Assembly: GCA_030077755.1 (NCBI GenBank)
Contig: JAQJZZ010000014.1
Location: 1,178,001-1,242,000 of the forward strand
Length of the DNA: 64,000 nt
DNA from: Filosporella fistucella
Lineage: Eukaryota > Ascomycota > Leotiomycetes > Helotiales
Direction of reading: 5' to 3'
The notes under the pieces are model-generated. The model was not told where the DNA came from and did not search any database. It saw only the letters and a program-made list of their open reading frames with translations. The translations under genes and the position numbers were made by a program. How positions within the stretch are numbered: the first letter of the stretch is position 1; each line of letters opens with the position of its first letter. This document shows, piece by piece, positions 47,501 to 59,358 of this stretch.

Positions 47501-49583
47501 CATTCTGGCCTCGAAGGTCCAGCCTAGCCCGCAAACCCAACGCCTTTCCCCGCTTCATACAGACACACAGACTGGTCACAGTCTCAAAACTGCTCACTCA
47601 TGAATTCCTCAGCATGTCCAAGACCTCAGACTTGGAAAATGTCATCAATTGTTACCTCGGGCTATCATTGAACCGTCCCAGGGACGTGCACACTGGACAG
47701 CGAGAAAGGCTATCACATTCAGATAGCGCTCGTAGGACATCGAATTATTCAAAAGGGTGGCTGAGTGCTTGATGTTGAGATGTATGAAACAGGCACGGAT
47801 GTTCCTGAAGAGGGAAGGTATTGGGGGCCATCAAGGGTATGTAAAGCTGCAGAAAAGCGGCCAACTTCATGTATTTTTGCGGGGAAGCTCATGACTTTGA
47901 CATTATCACTATATTTCTTCTTGACTTAAGGCACATTCATGATACAGAGAGACTCATACATGCCTTACCAAATATACATCTGGGATGGCTTCCACACTTG
48001 AATCTACATTGTGTCATCTGCTTTTAATTGACTCATAATGTTCATCACCTAATCCCTATTCTTAGAAACGGCCTTTAAACTTGTGATATTGATGCCAGAA
48101 TCTCAGAGATCTAGAGCTTCATAATTTTCCCAGTCAGCCAATAAAGGACAATGCATCAGACCTTTCAACCCAGAATTTCATATCAAAGTCATGCATCACA
48201 AGACAAATCAGGACAATATGCCAAAGCGGCACAGAATAGAGTTACATTTCGAATCCGATACCCGGATGAACGAGGCTGTGCCACTCCTCCCCCGTGACTA
48301 CAATGTTTTGACGACGCCATCCAATACATGCACATTCATATAACTCTTCAACTCAGCCAATATCCTCGGCTGAAGTATGACCGGTGAAGTTCAGTACGGC
48401 ATCTATGCAGATCAAAAAATATCACACTCACTAATTTTCTCCTGACCGGATACATGCCTCAAATCATACCTACGTGCCTCGTGTAGCTGACAGCCATTCC
48501 AAAAAGCAGGCGCAGCATCCCCAAACCGCGCGACTAAAGGGACCCCCTTTTCTCACCTTCTGGTTCTGAATCATCACATAAAGAAGGCTGTGTTTTGCTC
48601 CAGCCAATCATATTTTCAGGATCGTCTTGATAATATATTGACTATTGATCCTTCCACAGCTTCATGTTTCAATGCAGCTGCCTGCGATAGAGTGACCATG
48701 ATGTGATTAAGCAACGAGAAGGGATGGATAGGGGTGAGATATTGGGGTTTGGTGACGTGTAGCGGGCGGCTGTGAGTAAGATTCCTTCCCGTTCAGACCG
48801 GAGGTTTTCTGAGATCTGGTTCTCTTGGAACTAAGAGCACCTAAGGTAGGGTGTTTCTGGTAAGTGTTGAGTAGTTGTGGCAATCAATCTCGGAGTCAGA
48901 GGTAAGATATGTCAGATGTGAGATTCTAGTCAGGGGAAATCCTAAGCAATGCGAGTAATATGTATGGAAAGACCCGGAAGGATTATATGGCTGATGAATG
49001 AGTCGTAATGACTGGAGGTGAATGACAGTCTTTGCGTGTTGTGATTTATGCTTTCCGCATACGCGGATTCTGTATGGATACTTTTTGAAATGGCTCTTGC
49101 AGAATGTCTTTTGACCAAGGCGTAATTGGAAATGAAACAAAGTTTCATGTATTCGTAGACCCTAGACATGACCGAAAAGGATGCATTTCCTAGTATGGCT
49201 ACAGTCTAGCTATCGCAAATTCTCGTCAAGAATATCCGGAAAATAATATTTGATTTAACATTGTGAATAGAACGTAGCTAGCATCTACAACATTATCTTG
49301 AATGCCACCTCTGCTATGCTTCTCTTGATCACACAATGAGACATGGGTGCAAGAAATAGACTTTGGAACATAACTTCTAAATCCGGAGTACGAGAAGGAT
49401 GCTCACTGCCCATCTCCATTGTCTCCACTTGCATGCTTTCCAAGCTGAGTAGTTATCACTTCTGTCCATCATCATTTGCATAGCAAAGCCTTCCTGGAAC
49501 TACATTCTTTCGCTTTCAATATCTACATAGCAGCAGCGATGCAATATGGCTAAATACAATAGCCAGTTTCCAACAATCAGAAC

Positions 49584-50731
49584 CTAGATTTCCAAGGTGC
49601 ACAGCCAATCTTGTGCCTCTCTCGAAGATAGAACAGCCTCGTCTGCGAACTGAGCTCTCTTTTCAGAGGTTAACATTTCCGAGCTCAATGTCTTGTCTGC
49701 GCAAGGCAATATTACATTCGACTAGGTTTGTCTTTCTGTGCCTCTGATATTTCGGTCCACATCTCTTCTCTCTGATAGCTCTGTAGGAAGATACTATATT
49801 GTGCCTCAAAGACATCGAGCAGGTTGTTGTAGCGGAATAGTAGAATCTCGACTTTGGCAGCGTTGCTCTAAGTACACAATTGGGAGGAAAACAAGGATGG
49901 AGAACGTAACATCGGAAGAATAGAGTATCGATATCTGGAGCTGGAGCCATTGTGAGAAGTATACAGAGCTGTGGAGAATAGCCGGCAGAGTGCACATCTT
50001 CATATCTCGTCATCCTCTCCAGCTTCAAAGGGCTGGCTGAAATACGCAATGCTGATTCTGTCTCCACACAAGAGGTAAAAGGCTCTTCGGGTGCGATTAT
50101 GTACCGCTCATGTCCTGGAAAGACTGCTGTGCGAGCGTTGTAATCTAAGTGGAGGGCAAGGGGTGAGTGTTCCTCAATCCTACGGCCATTTTCCAAACGA
50201 CCTGGAGACTATACAGACTGGATCCCGTAACGCAAGACCGAGTGGCTTTATGAATCAAGATCTTCTGGTATCTGTTCTGATTTCTCATATGCAAACTTCC
50301 CGCAATAGGCTCTTCGCTATGCTAACTACGTGAATCTATCTACTTGTTCTACCTACTTTGACCAATTCGCCTTGGTCAACATCAATTCCCATTTATCCTC
50401 CGGCCGAACGAGGATATTGTACCCATCATGTCATGACGGCTCAAGATCCACGCTTCCACCGTCTGCAAAGAGACACAATCCATGCCACTTGCCTTTCCCA
50501 TTGTGTGCTCAGAAATTCGAACACATTCTGAGTATCAAATCGTTGATTCCATCCCATATATTCTGCAAGAGTCAAACCGCTTCAAATGCAGTACCAAGAT
50601 GCAGGTTCTTTTCTGAAAGCCATCCTATCATGCCATCGTAAACAAGAGAACATCTCGCTCGCAAGCAGTGCACAGATCAAAGCATCAAAGCTGCTAGACC
50701 CCTGTTCCATATACGCCCCCATATACTTCAT
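49584..50731 (-). pseudogene. probable decayed gene, or multi-exon gene with faults, downstream of KAP104
   Basis: Several minus-strand segments read like real protein but are interrupted. 50585-50731 includes SSSFDALICALLASEMFSC; after a TGA the same frame continues with SGLTLAEYMGWNQRF and VAWIVSLCRRW to 50441, an ankyrin-like pattern. In a shifted frame, DGYNILVRPEDKWELMLTKA follows. Segment 49906-50208 carries LALHLDYNARTAVFPG and RYIIAPEEPFTSCVE. Segment 49712-49867 carries VEILLFRYNNLLDVFEAQY, and about 49584-49700 carries RAQFADEAVLSSREAQDWL. The frame-restoring gaps between the last three are only 38 and 26 bases, shorter than the introns of neighbouring genes. Two in-frame stops and the frame shift argue for a relic. 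I do not recognise the family and cannot exclude a living gene with unusual splicing. Confidence 0.4.
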
Positions 50732-50760
50732 TCGCTATTTCGAAACCAGGTTGAGTGTAT

Positions 50761-53732
50761 TTACAAGTTGTAGATTGTTCGAAGGTTATTCGTCTCGGCT
50801 GCTGGGATTTGGTTACTGATGTAGTTGGAGAAATCAGGAATTAGAGACTTGTAAAGATCGATTGTCTGGGTACTTGTCAGTGGTATGATCATTTCGATTT
50901 CCCGGATTTGAACTCACGTGTTGGAAAACCTGCTGCAGATCTGCAGTCAGTGGATTCTCCTGAAGCTCAGGGGACAGCCTGTAACGAGCAATTGCAGAGA
51001 AGAAACGAGGGAGATCTTTCTCCATGGCGGGTGGATTAGACACTACTGCCAGGCAGAAACCCTTAAAAGCGGTTGCCTTTTCTGATGTGTAGTCCACAGT
51101 ACTGATACATCTCAAGAACGGTTCCGAGAAAGTCATAAGATGAGGGGCCATGACTCCTGAATTCTCCAGTCCAAGCCGTCCAAGAGCAATTGCCGCATTT
51201 TCGAGAACTGACTTGGGCACCTCAGGATTTCCCAGAATATCGAGAAATCGGTGAAGGAATTGAGGAACGAATGGCTCCATGCCTTTTCCATGTTGAATGG
51301 CGATCTCCCCTGCCGACCAACAAGCATTGTTGACGACACTAAAGCCAGTCTCAATCTGCTCATCCAGAATAGAATCAAGGTCGAGTTGCTGGATGAGGAG
51401 AGGCAGAAGACTTGGCAAAAATGGCTTTAGTTGGGGAAAGACGTATTTTGCACAATCGCCGAGCAGAGCATACGATGATTGGCGCACATCATTCTCTGGA
51501 TCCTCCATACAGAATCGAAGAAGCTCGAATAGGCTGGGTTGCGAGCCGGATACGAGGGCTGCAGACTGTTTGTCTTCAAGTGCCTGAATGATGGCGCTAA
51601 GGAGGTCCAAGCTCGTTACGAGGAAATCTTTGTCTGGCATATCCAGAATAGGATTTCGAGTGGCTGCTAAAGACTCTTCCAGGTTTTGGTGTATGATTTT
51701 GATGCATCGAAGAAATACAGGCTGTGCGAATGGCGCGAACGAGTCAGCCAAAGCAGATGTAACATACGACAGACATTCGAGAAGGGGGAACAGCTCCCGC
51801 GATTGATCGGAAACCTTGTTCCAACGGTGGATCAAGGCCGGCATCAGTAGTTCTATTAGTTGTGGTTGGGCAAGCCCTTGGCCCACATGTTCTGCAAGAG
51901 TTTGGACGCAGTCGTAAAGGATGAACATGTTCCTGTCCTTGTACTTGTCAAAACAGCGAACGAATTGGCGGATGATGGGCTCGCAATAGGGTGTGATTGA
52001 AGCACCAGCCTTCTCTTCAAGATGTGCAAAGGCAGACGCCCCTGCTTCCTGTACCCGCTTGTTATGATCTAACATTTTGGTAAGGATACCTTCCATCATC
52101 GGCTCGAAGAACTGGCTTCGCAAGGCAGGAGTGTTGAGACTGGCACCCCACGCAGAATATCGCCCAAGTGTCCAACAGGTGATTTGGCGTACAAGTGGCT
52201 CGGGATCATTGAGCAGCGAGATCAGATAGGGAACTAAGTCTGGAAGATGGGGTGTTACAACGTCCATACATCCTTCAGCGACAGCTCCCAGTGCGAGTAC
52301 AGCAGCTTCCCGGCATGGCCAATCCTCATGCTTCAGGTTAGTCATTAGATAGGGGAGAATAGTGTCAAAGACAGGACCCCGGAAGTCAGTCGCAAACACA
52401 TCTAGAGCTGCTGCGGAACATTTGCGTAGATTCCATCGGTCTTCTGGGTTCGCGTCGTCGTCATCATCGTCGTACTCTTCAATCTCTCCATCATCTAAAT
52501 CTTCATCGTCCATGCCACTCAGCTTTGTGTAAGATGCGCCGTTTTGTCCGTCTTCCTCAGCTTCTCCATTAGCGTTTGTTCTAGCACTCTTGCTCTTTGC
52601 AAATTTGGGCTTTATGTCCTCGGCTCGATCGTCTTCATCAGCATCATTACCTCCACCTTCAAGCATGGCAATATCCTCCTCACTGTAAACCATACTCTCT
52701 AACAATACTGGAATAATTTTGTTTAGGTATGGTGCCAGTGATTTCCAAAGTTCACCGTGCTCCCCCACAGTAAGCCAAAACTCTGCTGCATCGCATGCCA
52801 ATTCCTCGTCCTCTATTTTTCTTTGCTGGGCAATCATGTAGTCCACCAGGCCTTCGATATGGGGAAGAATTTTGTCAGGGCGAATCTCGACAATTTGCAC
52901 GAATGCTCGGCATACTTGTCGTCGAACATCAGCAGATGGGTCATTTGCCAGCTGGAATAGACAATGGAGAAGTGAATCTAAATTGACCAGTAGCGCTTGT
53001 GGTTTTTGAGGTATAAACACATTAATGCTTCCAAGAGCTAATGATCTGATTTTTGGCTTCTCGTTGGCGGTGAAAGCAATGAGTTTTGGAATGATAAATG
53101 TGAGGGGACGCTGTCCGCTGTAGTCCTTGTCGAGCATTTTCTTGTTGTCCTCGCAAACCTTGGCCAGAGCAGCCATAGCTCCCTCCTGTGCTTCAGGAGT
53201 GACCGTTCCAGAATCATTCCCAATTAATGCTAACAAATCTGGTAGCAATTGAGGCCAACCCAGGATGCCACCCCGGCTCACGATTTCTGTTATAACATTT
53301 CCAGCATAACTTCGTATCGACTGATTTTTGTCTTGTAAAGCGAGCGGGACTGATGCTCGTACGAGATTCAAACTCTCCTGGGGAATAGTTTTGTAGCCTG
53401 TGCGAATATTGTTTTTAAGCATAATAGCTGCTGCTGATCGAATTGCATGGTGATCTTCGGGAGTGCAACTCAGCCCTGCTGGGACTTCAGAGCTGGAAAA
53501 TAGATATGTGAGGTAGTTGTTGATATCGGGAGAGTCTTTTGCGCGGGCAAGCATCTATGGAAGAGTGATAGAATCAGCATAGGCTCCCCAAATGTGTATT
53601 GACAATCTACAGGCTTGATAGATTACTTACAAGCTCTGCTTGCTTCTGGGCATTCTTGTTGTGTCCACTCAACGAGTCTTTCAAGCATCCTGAGAGCTGC
53701 CTCAATGGCTCTGGTTCTGGTTGCCAGGCCAT
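50761..53732 (-). CDS. KAP104: transportin (karyopherin beta-2), nuclear import receptor Kap104
   Basis: Exons 53631-53732, 50918-53554 and 50761-50865 give about 947 residues. Exon 1 (MAWQPEPEPLRQLSGCLKDS) splices to MLARAKDSPDINNYLTYL, matching the transportin N-terminus. The whole protein is HEAT-repeat solenoid. An acidic loop near residues 330-400 (DDEDLDDGEIEEYDDDDDD) precedes WNLRKCSAAALDVFA, the loop by which transportins release cargo on RanGTP binding. Other conserved pieces are VLALGAVAEGCMDVV, LVRQITCWTLGRYSAW and NNACWSAGEIAIQ. The last intron (50866-50917) joins QVFQH to TIDLYKSLIPDFSNYI and a natural end; reading through it instead gives an unrelated tail. Kap104 imports PY-NLS cargo such as mRNA-binding proteins. 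This is clearly the transportin type and not importin-beta1 or importin-4. Confidence 0.95.
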
Positions 53733-55308
53733 GATCGTCAACCAGCTCCGCGATCCCTAGCAATAATTTCTTGAATACGTATGCAGGTACGCTGAGCAGA
53801 TATCGTTTTGCCGGCCTCGTAGGTCGCACAGGATGTCTTCAGATGTGGGACATGAAGGGTTCGCAGGTACTTGAGCTGTCGAGAGTTTGCGAATTAGCAT
53901 GATTTCATTTCTTAGCCTGGCACGAGGAACACAATACTATATTTTTCGGGAAAGGCGGCGCTTGCACTCACAACTCAAATCACCCAAGCTTCTGGAATCC
54001 AGTGGTGTTGAAAGTGCTTCGTTGTGTGGAAGACTGGCAGAGATGGCGGCGGTCGTGGGGCTGTTTGTTGATGCGGTCTGCCGCTGATCCAGTGCGAAAA
54101 CTTGGTGCTCGCGGGCAGTTGCAAAATTGTAGTATGATCTCGTCCAACCTCGCTGTGGTAGTGTTGAGGTGTAGAGTCAGAGATTCTGAAAATTGTGTGA
54201 TGGCTGGAGGGGGAACTCAAATCGAACCCACGTTCAAAGTCGCTTGCGACTTTGGTGGGGGAAGAAAAGCTTTCCAGCGAACAGACTCCTACTGTATCTC
54301 AAGAAAGCTGGGCATGGGCAATTGATAAAATTTGATAGTGAAACAACCCTCTGTATTGGGCACGACTAGGTATCGAATTGAGAAAATTCTAACCATATAT
54401 GAATCTCCCGCGCCACCCAGATTTGAGACAAATTTGCGCTACACTATCCCTATAATGCACCCGACAAACGTTTTAGTGAACATATCTCAAGTACCAGGAA
54501 GATACTCTGTCATTTCTCTGTCGCCTTTTTAAATCAGAGTCTGTTCAGTCTATCTACGTTGAACCTTCGATTATTCCTCAGGCGATCAACGCAATACAAT
54601 TTAAAATTCAGGGTGGCATAATCACGATAAATTCATCTAGCACATCTTCCAAATTCCTGTATCGCTGGAGTATATTGTCGGTGGCCATGCTAATTGCAGC
54701 GGGTTGGAAGTCAATTCATATCAATATCCCCTCATTATCCGATGAATAGCTCCAAGCGTAAAGACACTGCTCATCTGACTTTTCACATTCCGAGATCAAC
54801 CTGCACATCACTTGCCCTCCCAAACGATTTCCTGATTCCAAGTCCTGTCTTTTCGTAACATTTAGAATATCGCCGTTGAAAAACAGGGACATAGCTGTGA
54901 TACGATTTCCTAAGCCCCGAAGGACCCTAGACTTTGACCGCGTGAGCACAGCGATTTTCGAAGCCTGTTTGCAACGTACAACATACCTCGAATATATGTA
55001 ACACTGCAGGTTTCAGAGACCAGCAATCACAACCTCAAGCTACAATCGATTCCTCTTCCAAAAACGGACGCCGTGTTGATCGAAACTCAACGAGCCGAGC
55101 CGACCGTCTTGATCAACCACACCACATCTTTCGTACAACGGGAGGTTTACACAACCAATATTTCCAAGTTATGAAGGCATTTTGGATGGCAAATCCAAAG
55201 CGCAAGGCTCCCAATGCTATTCTCGATTCCCAATCTCCCCAAACAGCCCTGGGTAAATATTCTAGCAGAAGTATTCCCATTGAGTCGCCCTGGAATATCA
55301 ACAACTTT
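53733..55308. other. intergenic, no convincing gene
   Basis: This 1.58-kb spacer carries the KAP104 promoter and the 3' flank of POC4. A near-perfect inverted repeat lies at about 54237-54254 (AAAGTCGC, two bases, GCGACTTT). A minus frame of 77 codons at 54716-54949 looks weakly protein-like but has no partner exon. Nothing else is supported. Confidence 0.5.
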
Positions 55309-55779
55309 TCAGCCATTGGTCTTCTGAACCTCCTCCATCACTACTTCAACTACTTTCTTGAATCCCTCAATCTCTTCTTCCACGGTCCCTCCCATTCCTG
55401 CACTTGCGAAGCTTATAGAGTTTCCCACGTAGACAGGCTTCCCAGTCTTCCGTGCCAGAAGTTTAGCAAGTCGAGTGGTAAACTCCACGGATGATTCGTA
55501 GGTATAAAGAGGGGTAGAAAGTGTTTGACCGGTATTGATTCTCTGTATTGAACGTTAGAGGTAAAATATGGGCAGCCAGTTCACAAGCATCCTTACATCA
55601 GGAAGAGCACAGACAAATGATCCTAAAGGTGGTGTTGCAGCAGCATCTCCATTTATTGCTGTTGTAAGGAAGAGGACAATAGAGGTTGCCTGGATGGTAA
55701 GATGAAGATGTATCTTGGTATCTGGTGCTTTTGGAAGTTGAAAAGAGAGCTGAACAGGCCTTCCAGTTGATTGCGCCAT
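55309..55779 (-). CDS. POC4: proteasome assembly chaperone 4 (PAC4/Poc4)
   Basis: Two exons (55597-55779, 55309-55542) encode about 138 residues, a typical length. The first exon has the beta-strand TKIHLHLTIQATSIVLFLTT and PPLGSFVCALPD. The second begins RINTGQTLSTPLYTYESSVE and continues with the hallmark FTTRLAKLLARKTGKPVYVG, then FASAGMGGTVEEEIEGFKKV. PAC4 pairs with PAC3 (Irc25/Poc3 in yeast) to guide assembly of the 20S alpha ring and then leaves before maturation. The intron has a GTAAGG donor and a TACAG acceptor and both exons join in phase 0. The small size and lack of other domains leave little room for another call. Confidence 0.9.
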
Positions 55780-56176
55780 TTTGAATCGGTTTAGAAAATC
55801 CGATTATCTGCTTCTATTCTGCAAAGCATCTTACAAAGCTGTCGAATGTCCAGAACTCCAAGCTCATCCAATCGATTAGCTAGTGCACAATCCCTGTTCC
55901 CGAATTCTTGCACGTGATGTTAAACTTCGATCGGAGATGGAGCTGGAAAGACATCCTAGGAAAAGCTCGATAAGTAGGTTAGCACCACTGGGCATGCCTT
56001 TTAATTTATCGCCCACGATATAGTATGTAATCAGAGAATATTCGTACTCATGATGAATTTCTCTTCATTTTCACAGCAGAATAGCTCCAGCACGACTTCC
56101 TCCGCTCACTACAAACAAGGCGACAGATGACTAAATTGTGTCAAGTGAAGCACATCCTAATTTTGGCAGAGTATAA
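55780..56176. other. short spacer, no gene seen
   Basis: These 397 bases lie between two minus-strand genes and hold the promoter of POC4 and the 3' end of the hydrolase. I see no gene or repeat. Confidence 0.6.
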
Positions 56177-57431
56177 TCATAGCCCGACCTCTCGCAATTT
56201 ATCATCAAGCCATGCTACATCTTCCTTCGAGTCGCCAGGACCACCCGCCCAGTGACCCCAGATGCTAGGAAATGGAATCATCTTTCCTACACCATCCCTC
56301 ATGTTTGCAACCTCGTTCTCAGAATCCTCTGGAGGGAAGTACAAGTCAGTTTTCCCAGGAAGTACTAGCATTTTAGCTTTGATAGCCTGCATTGCAGCCT
56401 TGAAATCTCCATTGTATGGTTCTTGCTTCGAGCAATCGCCAGCTTGCCAGGTGTACAGCATTACCAATAGGTTTTCGGGATCTTTTACCAGTAAGCATAC
56501 ATTCCATATAAAGATGGTGTTTCAACCTTTGGATAGGGCCCAGGCCTCCCAGAAGTTCTTCATGAAGTCCTCAAGGTCTTTGAACCCAAGCACAGTCTCA
56601 TAGAGTTTTGCTCTATAAAACGCCTGACTAAAACCCCATCCTGCGTACCCTCTTCCGAAAGCTTTCAGCCCTGCCTGCTTTTCTTCTTCTGTCCAGGTCC
56701 GGTACTCCTCTCCCTTAGGAATCAACCCATCTTCACAGCTGCCTGCAGAAGAGTGTTTCTTGGCTGCTAGTAGAGCGGACTTCACACCTTCGAGGAATAC
56801 TTGATTGTGCAGAGAAGTCTTTGCTGCTCCACAAAATGGGATACATATGTCCACTGCAACGAATCAGCACCGCAATTATGTATTCGGTGAGCAGGCTGAA
56901 GCCCGCTCTGAAGCTGATATACAGCAAAATTTGGAAGGGGAAACAGAGGTCAAAGTTGCATACTGAATTCTGGGTAAGAGGTAGCCCATTGGTAAGTCTG
57001 ACCGGCCCCCATACTCCATCCCAAAACGGCTCGAGCATGTTTGATGCCAAGGTGTTCAGTTACCAGCTTGTGCTGAGCTCGTACATTGTCATAAAAGGTC
57101 ACTCTCGGAAAGGGCTTAATGTCAGAATTGGAAGGAGATGTACTCTGGCCATTCCCGAACAGGGCGGTGATGACGATGAAGTATTTCTTAGGATTCAGAA
57201 CATGGTCCTCTCCAATCAGCCACTCATTGTCCGCAATTGCTTTTCAATATGTTAGCTTCCTGCCAGACAAATGGAAGCAGTCTTACCTCCAGAGTACCAG
57301 CTTGGGTAGATGATGGCCGGAGAGGATGGCGATCCGAAAGTTTTATATGCTATTTCGGCATTTGGGATAGTCTGATTTGACTGAAGCTTCCAGTCTCCGA
57401 GTTTATAGGTTTGGACACCTGATGCAGCCAT
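56177..57431 (-). CDS. alpha/beta-hydrolase of the homoserine O-acetyltransferase (MetX) superfamily
   Basis: Four exons (57287-57431, 56964-57239, 56527-56853, 56177-56481) give about 350 residues. The start MAASGVQTYKLGDWKLQ and NAEIAYKTFGS are usual for this group. The nucleophile elbow is GWSMGAGQ (Ser near residue 130) following ARAVLGW. The acid is in the strand MLVLPGKTDLYFPPEDSE and the histidine in IWGHWAGGPG near the C-terminus, so the Ser-Asp-His triad is complete. The elbow differs from the GGSMGG of true homoserine acetyltransferases, so the substrate is probably different or the enzyme is a hydrolase. There is no signal peptide. The last intron has a weak GTTGAA donor, but the join (ALSK-DPENLLVMLY) is coherent. 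It lies close to POC4 but the two need not be linked in function. Confidence 0.85.
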
Positions 57432-58164
57432 TTCTAATCGTTGTAAGTTATAGTCGCTTTAGACCTTCGTACCTATTCTAGGTAGTCATAGATAGGACAA
57501 CTATAAGTACGATAGCACTCACCTATTTGAATTACAAATTGGTATGATTTCTCTCTTACAAATCTGAAGAGTGGATAGACTCAATGGAGTAGGTTACCAA
57601 TCAAATGTTAATACATAGAGTGTGAGAGGACTTAAGAAATTTGTGATTTAGAATTTCGGCGATATTGCTACACAAGAGTGTTGTTGTTAGTTCAGTCCAA
57701 AGAAGTATCAAACATTGTGCCCACGTTCTGATCAATTCCCAAATATACTTTCGAACCCCTCTCTCCACCCCTCTCCTTATCGAGATAGTAAGTGTTGCGG
57801 GGTCATCCCGACTCCAAGCGATGCATGCCGATACCGTTCCGTTGGTGGGCAATAAAGCGACAATAATTCGACTGTTGACTTTTCTTAAACTAGAGCATGT
57901 CTTACATTATATAAATGAAGGGTGACATTGTGCTACGGACAGTACCAAGATTCTGTGTTTGCTGCCTTATGGACCGCCTCAAGGAAGTTGCAGTTTTCAA
58001 GGCAATTTGACCAGGCATATAGTTTCCACGAAATGCCGACTAATTTCCTGCCTTTGTTATCCATGATAAGCCGATGACGTTGAAGCTTCGAGCTGCTCGC
58101 TGGAAGCATAAACAATGCATCGTACCTACGTACTTGAAGCCAAAAAAGAAGTACTTGGCATCAA
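57432..58164. other. divergent promoter region, no gene seen
   Basis: The 733 bases between the hydrolase and the flavin-reductase gene should contain both promoters. Only short frames occur on either strand. Nothing else can be supported. Confidence 0.6.
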
Positions 58165-59358
58165 TTGACTCCATCAATGCGATTGAACATTAGAAATCAA
58201 TTACCAAGCATTCGGTATATTCCTCGGCAGCACCCTGATAATTCTTTAGCCCTTGCTGAACTACCCTGTAGAGATTTTCTGTTACCCCTCCATCCGCAAG
58301 CAACCTCAACATTCCCCTTTCGCAAATTCACAGTGCAAACCGCTAGCATGTCAAAACTGGACGCAGAAAAGCACATCAAGCGTAACCCACATCCGGATTT
58401 CAAGAAAGTTGAAGCGGGCCGTGAACCATGGGACAAGAATCTGAAATGGAACATGAAGCAGACGGTTGATCCGTCATGGAAGTACGGCGATGGTGCAAAC
58501 GATGGCGGGGAGTGCCTCAAAATCCCACATGTCGAAATTGATCCTTATGAGGAAGGGAGGCCTGCGGTCTCTAATTACAAGCTGTTGATCTCAGGAATTA
58601 TTCCCAGACCCGTCGGATTCATCAGCACCAGGTCGAAAGATGGCACAAGTACGAACCTGGCACCCTTCAGCTATTTCCAGGTGATCAATCATGATCCACC
58701 GCTTTTTACAGTTGGTTATGCAGGCGGATTTGATGCTGCTAAGGATTCTCTGAAGAATCTGACAGAATCTGGAGAATGTGTGATCAATGTAAGTGTCGCT
58801 GTAGTGGGACTCTTGTGCCCGGAAAACCCCCTCAACTGTACATGCACGAACAGCTGCTAATTCTGTTGCATTAGATCATCAGCGAGCACTTCATCGAAGC
58901 CGCGAATGCCACTAGCATCAATGCACCTTATGGTGAGAGCGAATGGGCACTGAGTGGATTGACACCAGCACCGTGCAAGACAGTGAAGGCAAGTCGAGTA
59001 AAGGAAGCGATTTTCAGCGTAGAAGGCAAATTGGACTTCACAAAAGAATACGAAAGCAAGGCAACACCCGGAAAGAAGACTGGCGTATTGGCCGTAATTG
59101 AGGGAACGAGGTTTTGGGTAAGGGAAGATGGCTTGAATGAGGACAAAAATTTGATAGACCCAGCTGTAAGTTATACGGAGTGTGTATTGACTGGTTACTG
59201 ACTCTATGAAGGTCCTGAAGCCAATGAGTCGACTAGGAGGAATCACGTACGCAAGAGTAACAGAGGGACTCGAGATCCCGAGACCCGATTACAAGGAGAC
59301 TGTCGAGAATAATGAAGAGGCAAAGAAGCTTGTTAAGCCAAAGGTAGATGGACAATAG
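58165..59358 (+). CDS. flavin-reductase-like FMN-binding split-barrel protein
   Basis: Exons 58165-58788, 58875-59165 and 59212-59358 give about 353 residues from the first ATG, or about 292 from MSKLDAEKHIKRNPH. The longer N-terminus has Arg, Ser and Leu but no acid until far in, so it could be a mitochondrial presequence. The core domain reads NYKLLISGIIPRPVGFIST, TNLAPFSYFQVINHDPPLF, KNLTESGECVIN, and after the splice IISEHFIEAAN, ESEWALSGLTPAPC and VKEAIFSVEGKL, the usual strands of the flavin reductase-like domain that bind FMN. The last exon holds LGGITYARVTEGLEIPRPDY and a Lys/Glu tail. The substrate is unknown; members reduce flavins or act as small oxidoreductases. All three joins are canonical GT-AG. 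Confidence 0.88.

Larger units (their letters stand above)
39974..49583. other. gene-poor block of about 9.6 kb
   Basis: No convincing protein gene was found here on either strand. The longest open frames (for example 42433-42906 minus, 43530-43940 plus, 45572-46039 plus) lack motifs, and none has a supported splice partner. The block holds a G-rich tract at about 40789-41010 and a trinucleotide array at 41499-41560. A minus-strand stretch around 45180-45340 reads protein-like (VARDHADVEELQQELIAATL) but ends in a stop and has no clear continuation. Base composition is not extremely A/T-rich, so this does not look like a RIP-degraded repeat block. It could be a long regulatory region for the Zn2Cys6 gene, contain non-coding transcripts, or hold old gene debris. 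Confidence 0.5.

Noticed and set aside
54212..54235. tRNA B-box-like sequence (GGTTCGATTTGAG on minus)
   Set aside because: No A box or cloverleaf can be drawn upstream on the same strand.
54716..54949. Minus-strand frame of 77 codons
   Set aside because: The sequence looks mildly protein-like, but no start context, partner exon or known motif supports it.
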